Positions 17,428 through 25,023 of a stretch of 58,397 nt of DNA are shown in pieces. Within the stretch, counting starts at the first letter, position 1. Each line of letters starts with the position of its first letter. The stretch covers positions 1 to 58,397 of the forward strand of contig CADDYW010000019.1 in assembly GCA_902810745.1 (NCBI GenBank), given 5' to 3'. This stretch comes from Chloroflexota bacterium (GTDB lineage Bacteria; Chloroflexota; UBA6077; FW602-bin22; CADDYW01). Made by a program: the position numbers and the translations under genes. The notes beneath the pieces were generated by a model. It saw nothing but the letters and a program-made list of their open reading frames with translations, searched no databases and had not been told where the DNA came from.

Positions 17428-18575
17428 GAATTGGACTGATCGTTCCCGGCTTCAGCGCGAATGCGACCGATTGGTGCATTCCGGCACTGCGCAATTTCGT
17501 GCGGTGCCTGGCGACAAGCGACGAGGTCCACGTCCTGACCTTGCGCTATCCGCGGCCAGCCAGCCACTACGAGCTGTTTGGTGCGCACGTGACCGCGATG
17601 GGCGGGGGCGACCGGCGCGGCTTCGGCAGCGTCGACTTATGGCGGAGAGCGCTATCGGTAGTCGTAACAGAGCACCGGCGGCGACCATTCGACGTGCTGC
17701 ATGCCTTCTGGGCAACCGAGTCGGGGATGCTGGCCGCGTTCGCAGGCCGAATTCTCGGCGTTCCGACAGTCGTGAGCATCGCTGGCGGCGAGCTGGTCGG
17801 ATTCCGCGACCTTGGGTACGGCGATCAGCTCGTCCGCCGTGAGCGTCTGAAGGTTGGCCTCGCGCTTCGCCTGGCCGACGTCGTCACGGCCGGATCGACG
17901 TACCTGCTCGGGCTGGCCAGACCGTGGATCGGATCTCACCGATCCAATCAACTCCAGCGGGCCCCTCTGGGAGTCGACATCCAGCTCTTCCGGCCGCGCC
18001 CGGACCGATCGCGGCCTGGCGCGCGGTCGGTCATCCACGTGGCGTCGCTCGTTCCGGTGAAAGATCAGCAATGCCTCCTGCACGCCATCGCCCAGCTGAG
18101 ATCGCAGAATCACGACGTCCGTCTCGAGATCGCCGGAAGTGGACCCCTGGAGCCGGGCCTGCGAATGCTCGCTCGCGACCTCGGTATTACGCCAGCGGTG
18201 GGCTTTCGCGGAGAGGTCCGTCACGACATCCTGCCCTCCTTTTACCAGAGTGGGGACGCGTTCGTGCTGAGCTCCCGCCACGAGGCGCAGTCCCTCGCCG
18301 CGCTGGAAGCCGCCGCCTGCGGCACGCCAGTCGTGGGTACGGCCGTTGGCATCGTTCCTGAGCTGGCGCCAGAGGCAGCACTCAGCGTGCCAGTCGGCGA
18401 TCCTGGAGTGCTCGCCCGCGCCATCGGCGAAATCTTGTCCGATTCGGCGTGCCGACGATCCATGGCGGAAGCGGCGCGGGCACGCGTGGAGTGCTCCTTC
18501 AGCGTCGAGCAGTGCGTCGCGCGCTTCCGGGCGATCTACAGGCAGCTCGATCACCGGCCGTGCTCCGACCCGTAG
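17424..18575 (+). CDS. GT4-family glycosyltransferase
   Basis: 383 residues, GTG start overlapping the previous stop. GT-B fold: N-terminal half from RIGLIVPGFSANATDWCIPALRN, C-terminal half with VIHVASLVPVKDQQCLLHAIAQL and the donor-binding ending SSRHEAQSLAALEAAACGTPVVGTAVGIVPELAP, which contains the conserved E-x7-E pattern. Retaining transfer from a nucleotide-sugar is expected. It is the last obvious glycan gene; the following 100 bases have no clear terminator. Confidence 0.9.
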   Translation: MRIGLIVPGFSANATDWCIPALRNFVRCLATSDEVHVLTLRYPRPASHYELFGAHVTAMGGGDRRGFGSVDLWRRALSVVVTEHRRRPFDVLHAFWATESGMLAAFAGRILGVPTVVSIAGGELVGFRDLGYGDQLVRRERLKVGLALRLADVVTAGSTYLLGLARPWIGSHRSNQLQRAPLGVDIQLFRPRPDRSRPGARSVIHVASLVPVKDQQCLLHAIAQLRSQNHDVRLEIAGSGPLEPGLRMLARDLGITPAVGFRGEVRHDILPSFYQSGDAFVLSSRHEAQSLAALEAAACGTPVVGTAVGIVPELAPEAALSVPVGDPGVLARAIGEILSDSACRRSMAEAARARVECSFSVEQCVARFRAIYRQLDHRPCSDP

Positions 18576-18674
18576 GCCCTCTCCTTGTTGCGCTGCGACA
18601 AAGACGGGCGTGCCTCCGCGGTGCGAGACTGGAGGTGGTTAGAGACTGTGAAGAATGCTGAACGGAGATGACAG

Positions 18675-19139
18675 GTGACGACAGTTCAATTCACTCGGAA
18701 CCGACCACCGGGTCAGACGAGTGCAACCGATGAGCGTCCACCCCAGCAGCTTGCAGCGCCGATTCTTACGTTTGACCTGCTGCGAGAAGTCGAGCAGCTT
18801 CGCACCGAACGGGCCTGGCAGCTTACCGACCACAACGCGAAGACCCTGGTGAAGGATCCGGGACTGCGTGTCATCATCGTCGCGATGAAGGATGGGGCTC
18901 GGCTGCCCGAGCATCACGCGCCCGTGCGCATCGTGATCCAGACCCTCATCGGACACCTCCAGATCCGGCTGCCCGAGCAAACTGTCCAGCTTCCGGCCGG
19001 GTCGATGCTGACCCTCGAAGGGAATGTCGCGCACGACGTGGAGGCAGTCGGCGAAAGCGCGTTCGTGCTGAGCCTCTCGTGGCCGACCGACAGATCCGAG
19101 GGAGCGTGGACCTCGCCGTACGGGCTCTCGACCCGGTAG
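18675..19139 (+). CDS. Cupin-domain protein
   Basis: 154 residues, GTG start with GGAG about ten bases upstream. The central part matches a small cupin barrel: LPEHHAPVRIVIQTLIGHLQI holds the G-x5-H-x-H-like first motif in a degenerate form, and LPAGSMLTLEGNVAHDVEA the second with one His. Some cupin metal ligands are therefore present but the set may be incomplete. The role is unknown; single-domain cupins often bind metals or small molecules. It stands alone, 99 bases after the glycosyltransferase. Confidence 0.75.
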   Translation: MTTVQFTRNRPPGQTSATDERPPQQLAAPILTFDLLREVEQLRTERAWQLTDHNAKTLVKDPGLRVIIVAMKDGARLPEHHAPVRIVIQTLIGHLQIRLPEQTVQLPAGSMLTLEGNVAHDVEAVGESAFVLSLSWPTDRSEGAWTSPYGLSTR

Positions 19140-19305
19140 CCGAAGAGTCCCCCCGTGGCGATCGACGGATACTCCGGTGAGCCGTGCAGGTATCTGAGGG
19201 TTTGACCGGAGCGCACGCTGCGTTTCCCGCTCGTGCGACCATCTGGTTCGATCTGACCATGCAGTGGTAAGATGAGGTATTGACGGCGTCCGGGAGAACA
19301 CGATC

Positions 19306-19800
19306 ATGAACAGCTATCAGCGCGCCCTGGAGATCATGTCGGCTACTCCGACCGTGCTCAAGACGGTCGTGGCATCGATTCCCGCAGAATCGATCGACCG
19401 TCCACCGGCAGCGGGGGCATGGTCGGCAAAACAGGTCCTCACCCATCTGCTGCACGTCGAGACCGCGGTGATTGGCGAACGTATCCGCCTGATGCTGGCC
19501 GAGGAGAATCCCCAGTTCCAAGCGGTATCGCCCTCGGTAGCCCCGGAAGATCCGCAGGCCACCCTCGAAGCGTGGCTGAGTGCACGAGCCGCGAACCTCC
19601 ACTTCCTGCGCACGCTCACACCCACCCAGCTTGAGCGGACTGGTCGACATCCAAAGTACGGGACCATCTCCGTCCGTGAGCACCTCGTCGAATGGGCCTA
19701 CCACGACCTCGACCACCTCCGCCAGATTCTCGCGACCGTCCAGGCAGATATCTACCCAGACATCGGCGTGTTCCGGGCGCTCTATCCACCGCCCGCGTAG
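19306..19800 (+). CDS. DinB-family protein
   Basis: 164 residues, ATG with GGGAG about ten bases before it. The four-helix DinB/YfiT-like fold is indicated by the metal-binding histidines in LTHLLHVE and the HDLDHLRQI segment near the end, along with WSAKQVLTHLL, which is the usual first motif. Members are mostly metal-dependent thiol transferases or hydrolases acting with bacillithiol, mycothiol or similar thiols, but few have a known reaction. It sits 97 bases before the candidate selenoprotein. A shared thiol-redox role is possible but unproved. Confidence 0.88.
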   Translation: MNSYQRALEIMSATPTVLKTVVASIPAESIDRPPAAGAWSAKQVLTHLLHVETAVIGERIRLMLAEENPQFQAVSPSVAPEDPQATLEAWLSARAANLHFLRTLTPTQLERTGRHPKYGTISVREHLVEWAYHDLDHLRQILATVQADIYPDIGVFRALYPPPA

Positions 19801-19897
19801 ATCGGGGCCCTCGCTCACGGGGCTTGCCACTGGCCACGGTCACCACGTGCTTTCGTGTACCTTCCGGCGCGACGTCGACCATCACCAGGGGGTGCAT

Positions 19898-20473
19898 ATG
19901 CCACGCATTCGACCTCTGACCAAAGATGAAGTCGGTCCAGAAGTGCGCGCCATCATGGAGCAGGCCGAGCGTGCCTTTGGCGAGCCACTGGTTCCAACCG
20001 GAATACAGGCTTATTCACTGCCTATTCTCGAGGCGAGCCGCGCCCTCGGAGCCGCTCCGGCCCGAAGCCACACGCTTCCTGCCCAGCTACGGTCGCTGGT
20101 CTGTCTGCGCGTTGCCCAGATAGTTGGCTGCCCCTTCTGAATGGACACGAACGCTGTCGGGAGCAGCAAGGCAGGCGCATCACCCGCGAAGATCGAGCAG
20201 GTTGCGAGCTACGCGACGAGCAATCTATTCAGCCCGGAGGAACGCGCGGCCCTGGCGCTGGCCGAGGCGATGTCTCAAACGCCCGCCAACGTCACCGACG
20301 AGGTCTTCAACGAGGCACGCCGCTTCTTTTCGGATCAACAGCTTGTCGAGCTGGTTGCCACCGCCGCCATGGAGAACTACCGTGCGCGGTTCAATCGGGC
20401 CTTTGGCGTCGAGTCCCAGCACTTCTACGAGCGCCTTCAGGGATCGTCGGTCCGCGGCGCCCAGACAGGATAG
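19898..20473 (+). CDS. Carboxymuconolactone decarboxylase/AhpD-like protein, candidate selenoprotein (CPFU) read through TGA at 20138-20140
   Basis: Two abutting open frames lie in the same reading frame: ATG 19898 to TGA 20138, then ATG 20141 to TAG 20471. Joined, they give a 191-residue protein of the carboxymuconolactone decarboxylase family. The first part ends LRVAQIVGCPF. The second begins MDTNAVGSSKAGAS and ends with the family hallmark ENYRARFNRAFGVESQ. Family members read CxFC at this point, so TGA stands exactly where the second Cys of the redox CxxC should be (Cys78, residue 81). Length and conservation continue normally on both sides with no gap. This suggests selenocysteine, giving a CPFU peroxidase or disulfide-reductase-like site. 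A bacterial SECIS-like hairpin follows. The alternative is a nonsense mutation or sequencing error. AGGGGGTG precedes the start. Confidence 0.75.
20153..20167 (+). promoter_or_regulatory. Putative bacterial SECIS hairpin
   Basis: GCTGT (20153-20157) pairs with GCAGC (20163-20167) around the loop CGGGA: four Watson-Crick pairs plus one U-G pair. The hairpin begins 12 bases after the TGA, close to the 11-base spacing of the minimal fdhF SECIS in E. coli. A G is in the second loop position, as bacterial SECIS models require. The stem is short, so the structure alone is weak evidence. Confidence 0.5.
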
Positions 20474-21099
20474 CTGATGCCCGCAAGGCGATTGATCACG
20501 AACGCCTGAACGGTCAGCAGAATGACCGCCATCATCAAGACTGCGATCTGCCAGAGGTGTGGCATCAGGCCGAGTGAGACGATCAGGGTCGTGGCTCCGG
20601 CGGGTGGATGGGGGACGCGAAACAGCACCATCAGCCCGCTGGTCGCGGCGAGCGAGAGCGCGGCTGCGCCGACACGCGGCCAATCCACCCCCGCCGCCAG
20701 CGCCGGGGGAGCATTCGTCAGCCCGAAGATTACCAGGCTGAGCCAGCCAGCGAGTGCACCGATCAGGTGACCAAGCGTCGTGTTGCGCGGCGACGCCGTC
20801 GGCGCGGTCGGAGTGTAGAACAGCAGGAAAGCAGTCGGCCCGAGCGATGGAAAGATGAAGGGCGCGCGGGTCACCAGGGCAACCGCTGCCATCAGCGCGA
20901 TGCTGATGAAGCCGTTGACCGCGCTAAAGACAGCCAGGACGACCGTCGAGTTATGGTAGCGGATCAGCTCGGTGAGCTGAAATCGGCGGAAGAGTCCGAG
21001 CAAGATCTCGGACATCTCCCCGCCGATAGGGTGAAGCCGATCGATCAGGTAGCGCGGTCCAGTCCTCGAGCCCGCCTCGTGACGCGATCTATCGGCCAC
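20437..21099 (-). CDS. HPP-family integral membrane protein
   Basis: 220 residues if begun at GTG 21099; an ATG at 21015 would give a 192-residue protein, and both starts have GGGGA-type signals unusually close. The HPP signature is present: FPSLGPTAFLLFY, NTTLGHLIGALAG and FRVPHPPAGATTL. Four to five membrane helices are visible. Some members transport nitrite in plastids, and bacterial members are mostly of unknown role. Its 3' end overlaps the convergent candidate selenoprotein gene by 37 bases. It follows the ComA-like gene by 22 bases and probably shares its transcript. Confidence 0.85.
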   Translation of the reverse strand: MADRSRHEAGSRTGPRYLIDRLHPIGGEMSEILLGLFRRFQLTELIRYHNSTVVLAVFSAVNGFISIALMAAVALVTRAPFIFPSLGPTAFLLFYTPTAPTASPRNTTLGHLIGALAGWLSLVIFGLTNAPPALAAGVDWPRVGAAALSLAATSGLMVLFRVPHPPAGATTLIVSLGLMPHLWQIAVLMMAVILLTVQAFVINRLAGISYPVWAPRTDDP

Positions 21100-21121
21100 T
21101 CCCCTGCCCCCGCTCGATTTC

Positions 21122-22018
21122 TCACGAGGCCGCTTGACGACGAGCCACTGCAGGCGAGGGCTGCGCGAGACGTTCCGCCTCGGGACGGTAGGTCAGCACG
21201 CGTCCCCAGAGACTCTTCGTCCCCCAGATTCCGGCCCGCAGACACTGAAGCTGGACGATCTGACTGTGGTCGACGAACAGGTTTACATCCGGCCCATAAT
21301 TCTTGACGTACCAGGCGAAGACGGCTGGATCCGCCGCCTCGAACATGACCTTTTCCAGGCCGAGAGCACTGACGAATTTCGCCGGTACGTCGGAGCGCCA
21401 GACCTCGACGCTTTCGGTGATTCCCTCCGACTCGATCATGATCATGTACGCGCCAGCGTCGATAAAGCGTTTTGCCTGCTCGATGGCGTACTCCGGCGCG
21501 CGTGTTCCTTCCGCCTCGAGCTCCGCGGCAACGGTCGCCCCGCCTGCGCCGAACTGGATACCCACCTCCGGCTTCGCCTTCAGGCCAGCTTTCTGAACCG
21601 CTTCGACCAGCCGGAGCCAGTCGTCGATCGGAATCGTGATGAAGCCACTTGAGACCTCGATGATGTCGAACCCGAGGTTCTTACAGGCATCGATGTACTT
21701 GCGCACCGCGTCCGGTCCTTGGGTGAGCACGTATTCAATGAACCCGCCGGTCGACACCAGGACGTCGTGTGCGTGGCAGAGGTCGATCAGATCCTTCACG
21801 GCCTGCCGCGGCATGAGCGAAAAGGAGCCGCCCGCGAACTTCAGCGAGTCGACATATTCGCCCGCTGTCTCCAGAACGTCCTGGAGATAGCGCGTGCCCA
21901 TGACCGTGTAGTACGGCCCGCGAATTTCGGTGATGCCACGCGTCCTCGGCTTCGGCATCGGCTCGTTGATCCGCAGAAAGGGCATCGCCCGCTGATCGGC
22001 ATTCGATTGACCTTGCAT
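21122..22018 (-). CDS. ComA-like phosphosulfolactate synthase family protein
   Basis: 298 residues, ATG with GAGGG eight bases upstream. Family features: KPRTRGITEIRGPYY at the start, AGEYVDSLKFAGGSFSLMP, VSTGGFIEYVL, GFDIIEVSSGFITIP, KPEVGIQFGAGG, and the acidic IMIESEGITESV. ComA condenses phosphoenolpyruvate with sulfite to (2R)-phosphosulfolactate, the first step of sulfolactate and of archaeal coenzyme M synthesis. Bacterial homologues such as YitD act in sulfolactate formation in spores; plant homologues have other roles. No ComB, ComC or sulfolactate genes are nearby, so the substrate is uncertain. It lies 36 bases after the MmgE/PrpD gene. Confidence 0.75.
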   Translation of the reverse strand: MQGQSNADQRAMPFLRINEPMPKPRTRGITEIRGPYYTVMGTRYLQDVLETAGEYVDSLKFAGGSFSLMPRQAVKDLIDLCHAHDVLVSTGGFIEYVLTQGPDAVRKYIDACKNLGFDIIEVSSGFITIPIDDWLRLVEAVQKAGLKAKPEVGIQFGAGGATVAAELEAEGTRAPEYAIEQAKRFIDAGAYMIMIESEGITESVEVWRSDVPAKFVSALGLEKVMFEAADPAVFAWYVKNYGPDVNLFVDHSQIVQLQCLRAGIWGTKSLWGRVLTYRPEAERLAQPSPAVARRQAAS

Positions 22019-22054
22019 GATGTTGCCCTCGTATGATGGCGTGCGATTGGCGTG

Positions 22055-23443
22055 CTAGGTAGCCGCCCGCGCCGCGCCCGGCACTTTCACCCTGGCCAGG
22101 AGCTGGATCAGGTCGGCCACCGAGATCGTCTCGAGATTCGTTATCGCCGCCGCGATATCTGCCCGAAGCGCGGCGTCGGTATATGGCGCGCTCAGCCGCT
22201 CGAACTTCGCAACGACGGTCTCCCAGCGCATCGGCTGGGTGAAGAAGCCTTCGTAAGCCTCCTTCTCGATGAACAGCTTGCGCCCATCACGAAGCCAGAC
22301 GTTGATTCGCGTGGGCATCTTGTTCGGGAATTGTCGACTCAGCTCATCCGACGGCCGAACGATCACCTTCTGGAGCAGCGTCTGAACGTCCGAACGATTG
22401 ATCCGATCGAGACGATACTGCTCTGGCATGACCTGTCCGTCGAGGATCGCGACGGCGACCATGTACGGCAGACTGTGGTCGGCCTGCTCTTTCGTGCGGA
22501 TGGTCTTCTTCTCACCTTCTTCGCCGCCGCCGATGATGTTGTAGGCCACGTCGAAGATGTCGATCTCGATCCGATCGACGTCGTCGCCCGTGAATCCATA
22601 CGCGTCTCTCAGCTCGAGAATACCTTCGAGCGTGGACTGCGAGTGAATCTCGGCGTCGTACTTCTTCAGGATCGTCCTGGTGACACGCTCGAGATTCTCC
22701 CGTAACCAGTCAATCGTGAAATGACCCGCGATGGCATCCATAAAGCCTTTATTCCCCTCGAAGACCTCGAGAGGACCGGTGATCCCGCGCATCGCGAGGA
22801 AAGTCGCGTGGGTGCAGCCAAATGCCGTGTTCGCGTAGGCCAGACCCTTCCAGTTCGAGAGCGCGCCGGTGCGGGTGACCCGTAACGCATTGAACGCAGT
22901 TCCGGAGATCCCGATCGCATTGGCGGTCCTCGTCACGTCCAATCCGAGCGCCTTGGAAACGCCGGCCGCGACGGCATACGATCCCTGGACAGTGTGGTCG
23001 AACCCTTTCGCTCGCACCGGCGCCACGTCGCTCAGCCGGCACTGGACCTGGTAGGCAACCGCGAGCGCAGTCATCAGGTCGCGACCGGACCGGTTGGCGT
23101 ACTCCGCCGCGGCCAGCACTGCTCCCAGGTTATCGCTGGGATGACAGGTCTCTCCTCTCGCCAGGTAGCTGTCATTGAAGTCGAGGTAGCGAACCAGCGC
23201 GCCATTGTAGAATGCCGCGCGATCCGGGGCGGTACGCTCGCCTCCGATCAGAGTGCAGCGCGGATTTCCCCCGAAATCCTGAAGCTGTGCCCGGATCAGC
23301 CGAATCGGCTCTCCATCGAGCGCGCCGATTGCACAGCCCAGCGCATCGAGTATCCGGATCTTGAGCTGGTGGCGGGCTGCTTCGGATAGATCGTCGTAGC
23401 GCGCGCGCACGACAAACTCGGCCATCTGCTCCGCTATAGTCAT
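22055..23443 (-). CDS. MmgE/PrpD-family protein
   Basis: 462 residues, the usual length. The N-terminal helical domain contains RILDALGCAIGAL, GALVRYLDFNDSYL and the family loop GETCHPSDNLGAVLAAAEY; the C-terminal domain includes KKYDAEIHSQSTLEGI, where the conserved H-x-Q/H region lies, and ADHSLPYMVAVAILDG. PrpD dehydrates 2-methylcitrate, while other members are cis-aconitate decarboxylases or isomerases of branched acids. No other methylcitrate-cycle gene is here, so a different dicarboxylic or tricarboxylic acid is possible. It is probably the first gene of a three-gene minus-strand operon with ComA-like and HPP. Confidence 0.88.
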   Translation of the reverse strand: MTIAEQMAEFVVRARYDDLSEAARHQLKIRILDALGCAIGALDGEPIRLIRAQLQDFGGNPRCTLIGGERTAPDRAAFYNGALVRYLDFNDSYLARGETCHPSDNLGAVLAAAEYANRSGRDLMTALAVAYQVQCRLSDVAPVRAKGFDHTVQGSYAVAAGVSKALGLDVTRTANAIGISGTAFNALRVTRTGALSNWKGLAYANTAFGCTHATFLAMRGITGPLEVFEGNKGFMDAIAGHFTIDWLRENLERVTRTILKKYDAEIHSQSTLEGILELRDAYGFTGDDVDRIEIDIFDVAYNIIGGGEEGEKKTIRTKEQADHSLPYMVAVAILDGQVMPEQYRLDRINRSDVQTLLQKVIVRPSDELSRQFPNKMPTRINVWLRDGRKLFIEKEAYEGFFTQPMRWETVVAKFERLSAPYTDAALRADIAAAITNLETISVADLIQLLARVKVPGAARAAT

Positions 23444-23529
23444 GCGTGCCTCCTCTCTCCCGGATCATCGCACATCACGCACCACGCGCGTGGGTGAATG
23501 CAAGGCAGAGAGGGTAACACTCGAGCCCC

Positions 23530-23823
23530 CTACCCCGCGGTCGTTCCGTGAACGCGTGGGCGGCGTCGAAGGATCCGGAGCATTCCCAGTCCGCCGAGAA
23601 AGATCAGGCCCGAGATAACCGCGATTCTCCAGACGTCAGCCCCGTTGTCGGCGAGGTAGAGATCGAGGGCGACGGTCAGGAGCCACAGCTGGATGCTCAT
23701 GAGCAAGATCCCGATCACGAGCGCTGCGGTCACGATCGGCATCTGCCCGACCGGCGGCTGATCCTCTTCTAGCTTGAGATGCCCATCACGGTGGAGAGCT
23801 GTCTGTCCGTTCGGCTCACGCAT
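23530..23823 (-). CDS. Small membrane protein of the nitrate reductase-like operon
   Basis: 97 residues, ATG overlapping the Rieske gene stop (ATGA). Two membrane helices are visible (MPIVTAALVIGILLMSIQLWLLTVALDLYL and IAVISGLIFLGGLGML), with a hydrophilic head and an Arg-rich tail. I do not recognise the family. Its coupling to the Rieske gene suggests a membrane anchor or assembly subunit of the complex. It is the last gene of the operon. Confidence 0.78.
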   Translation of the reverse strand: MREPNGQTALHRDGHLKLEEDQPPVGQMPIVTAALVIGILLMSIQLWLLTVALDLYLADNGADVWRIAVISGLIFLGGLGMLRILRRRPRVHGTTAG

Positions 23824-24371
23824 CACGCCTGCCACCCCACCGCCCAGATCTGGTCGCCGTCCTGTCTGAGCAAAATCCGCGGTAGCCGACGGCGAGGAGG
23901 GCCGGCGATCGGGTCACCACTGGCCGGGCTGAAGACGCCCTCGTGGCACGGGCAATACAGGCGATCTTGCAGCGGCTGGAAGTAGACCGCGCACGACAGA
24001 TGGGTGCACTTCTGACTATAGGCGACGAACTGCCCACCGGGCAGGTGTAGCAGCATCGCCTGGTCGCCGGGACCAGGGTAGCTGAAGTAATATGCGGTCC
24101 CTTCCGGTACCTGACCTGTCCGGGCAATCGGCACGACCGGCGCTGGTCCCGGTCGTCGCACGAGCCCGAGCACGGCCAGGATCGTCGTCGCCGAGAACAG
24201 CGCTCCGGACGCGTATACCGCGAACTCGAGAAGTCCGCGACGCGAGATCAGATCATCGACGTCCCAGTGGTAGGGAAACTCGGCACGCCAGCGCGTTGCG
24301 CGAGGCTGATCGACCGCGTCGACCGACCGACCTTCCGACCACGCTCGCGGATCTCCGCTCACAGGACCCAT
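23823..24371 (-). CDS. Rieske [2Fe-2S] protein with Tat-type anchor
   Basis: 182 residues. CTHLSC (Cys122, His124, Cys127) and CPCHEG (Cys140, Cys142, His143) supply the two Cys and two His cluster ligands plus the disulfide pair of a quinol-oxidising type Rieske domain. Residues 41-71 (ISRRGLLEFAVYASG followed by a hydrophobic helix) form a twin-arginine signal anchor after a 40-residue cytoplasmic head, so the cluster should sit outside the membrane. The gene overlaps the ferredoxin gene by 13 bases. Its place within a molybdoenzyme operon, with no cytochrome bc1 genes, suggests it takes electrons from quinol or from the b-type cytochrome subunit. Confidence 0.9.
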   Translation of the reverse strand: MGPVSGDPRAWSEGRSVDAVDQPRATRWRAEFPYHWDVDDLISRRGLLEFAVYASGALFSATTILAVLGLVRRPGPAPVVPIARTGQVPEGTAYYFSYPGPGDQAMLLHLPGGQFVAYSQKCTHLSCAVYFQPLQDRLYCPCHEGVFSPASGDPIAGPPRRRLPRILLRQDGDQIWAVGWQA

Positions 24372-24982
24372 GCCTCCTCCCGCTCGGCATCACGCCGTTC
24401 AAGCTCCGACCGTGCCTCCATCAGGAGCCTGCCCACGTCAAGCACGGCCTCACCCGCGGGTAGTACAAAGTAATTTCGGGTCTGAACCTCCTGGCTGCCA
24501 AAGCGCGTCCGGTTCACCGCGTGACCATTGCGCTGACTCACGAATTCTTCGTAGGTTCCGTACCAGATCGCCTGCGTCGGGCAGGCCTGGGTACACCACG
24601 GCTGAAGTCCCTGCGACGTGCGATCGAAGCAGAGATTGCACTTCTTCATCAGTCGCGCTTCGGCATCGAACTTCGGTACGCCGAACGGACACGCGTAGAC
24701 ACAGTTCTGACAACCAATACAGCGCGACGGGTCTGCCTGCTGGACAACCCCCTCTGGCGTGATCAGAATGGCCAGGACCGGGCAGACCTGGGCGCACGGT
24801 GCAACCGGGTCGACGCAATGCATGCATAACGTCGGCTGCGTCGCGACGCTCGCCCAGCGCTGGATAAAGTCGACCATGATCATGCTCTCGCCCTTATGCG
24901 AGTCGCACTCCCGACAGGCCGCTTCGCACGCTCGACAGCCGATGCAGCGTGATGGATCTGTGAAAATCGTCTTGAGGGCCAC
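24359..24982 (-). CDS. Four-cluster [4Fe-4S] ferredoxin subunit
   Basis: 207 residues, GTG start with GAGAGGTG about eight bases upstream. Sixteen-plus cysteines form four cluster motifs: CIGCRACEAAC, CMHCVDPVAPCAQVCP, CIGCQNCVYACP and CNLC...CTQACP. This is the DmsB/HybA/NrfC-like electron transfer family that links a membrane subunit to a molybdopterin enzyme. No signal peptide is present, so it should be cytoplasmic like the catalytic subunit. It lies 41 bases after the catalytic gene and overlaps the Rieske gene. Confidence 0.92.
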   Translation of the reverse strand: MALKTIFTDPSRCIGCRACEAACRECDSHKGESMIMVDFIQRWASVATQPTLCMHCVDPVAPCAQVCPVLAILITPEGVVQQADPSRCIGCQNCVYACPFGVPKFDAEARLMKKCNLCFDRTSQGLQPWCTQACPTQAIWYGTYEEFVSQRNGHAVNRTRFGSQEVQTRNYFVLPAGEAVLDVGRLLMEARSELERRDAEREEAWVL

Positions 24983-25023
24983 GCGGCATTCACCTCTCCA
25001 GGTGAGTAGCGCCGGACGCGCGA

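Noticed and set aside
870..18620. Shared CGACAAAGAC string near both ends of the glycan region, considered as a possible insertion boundary
   Set aside because: Only ten identical bases, which is expected by chance over this length; no integrase or transposase is nearby.
18639..19307. Minus-strand open frame opposite the cupin gene
   Set aside because: No domain seen, whereas the plus-strand frame has cupin motifs and a ribosome binding site.
23478..23492. CCACGCGCGTGG palindrome between the nitrate reductase-like operon and the MmgE/PrpD gene
   Set aside because: Self-complementary GC-rich dodecamer without loop or T-run; likely by chance in this base composition.
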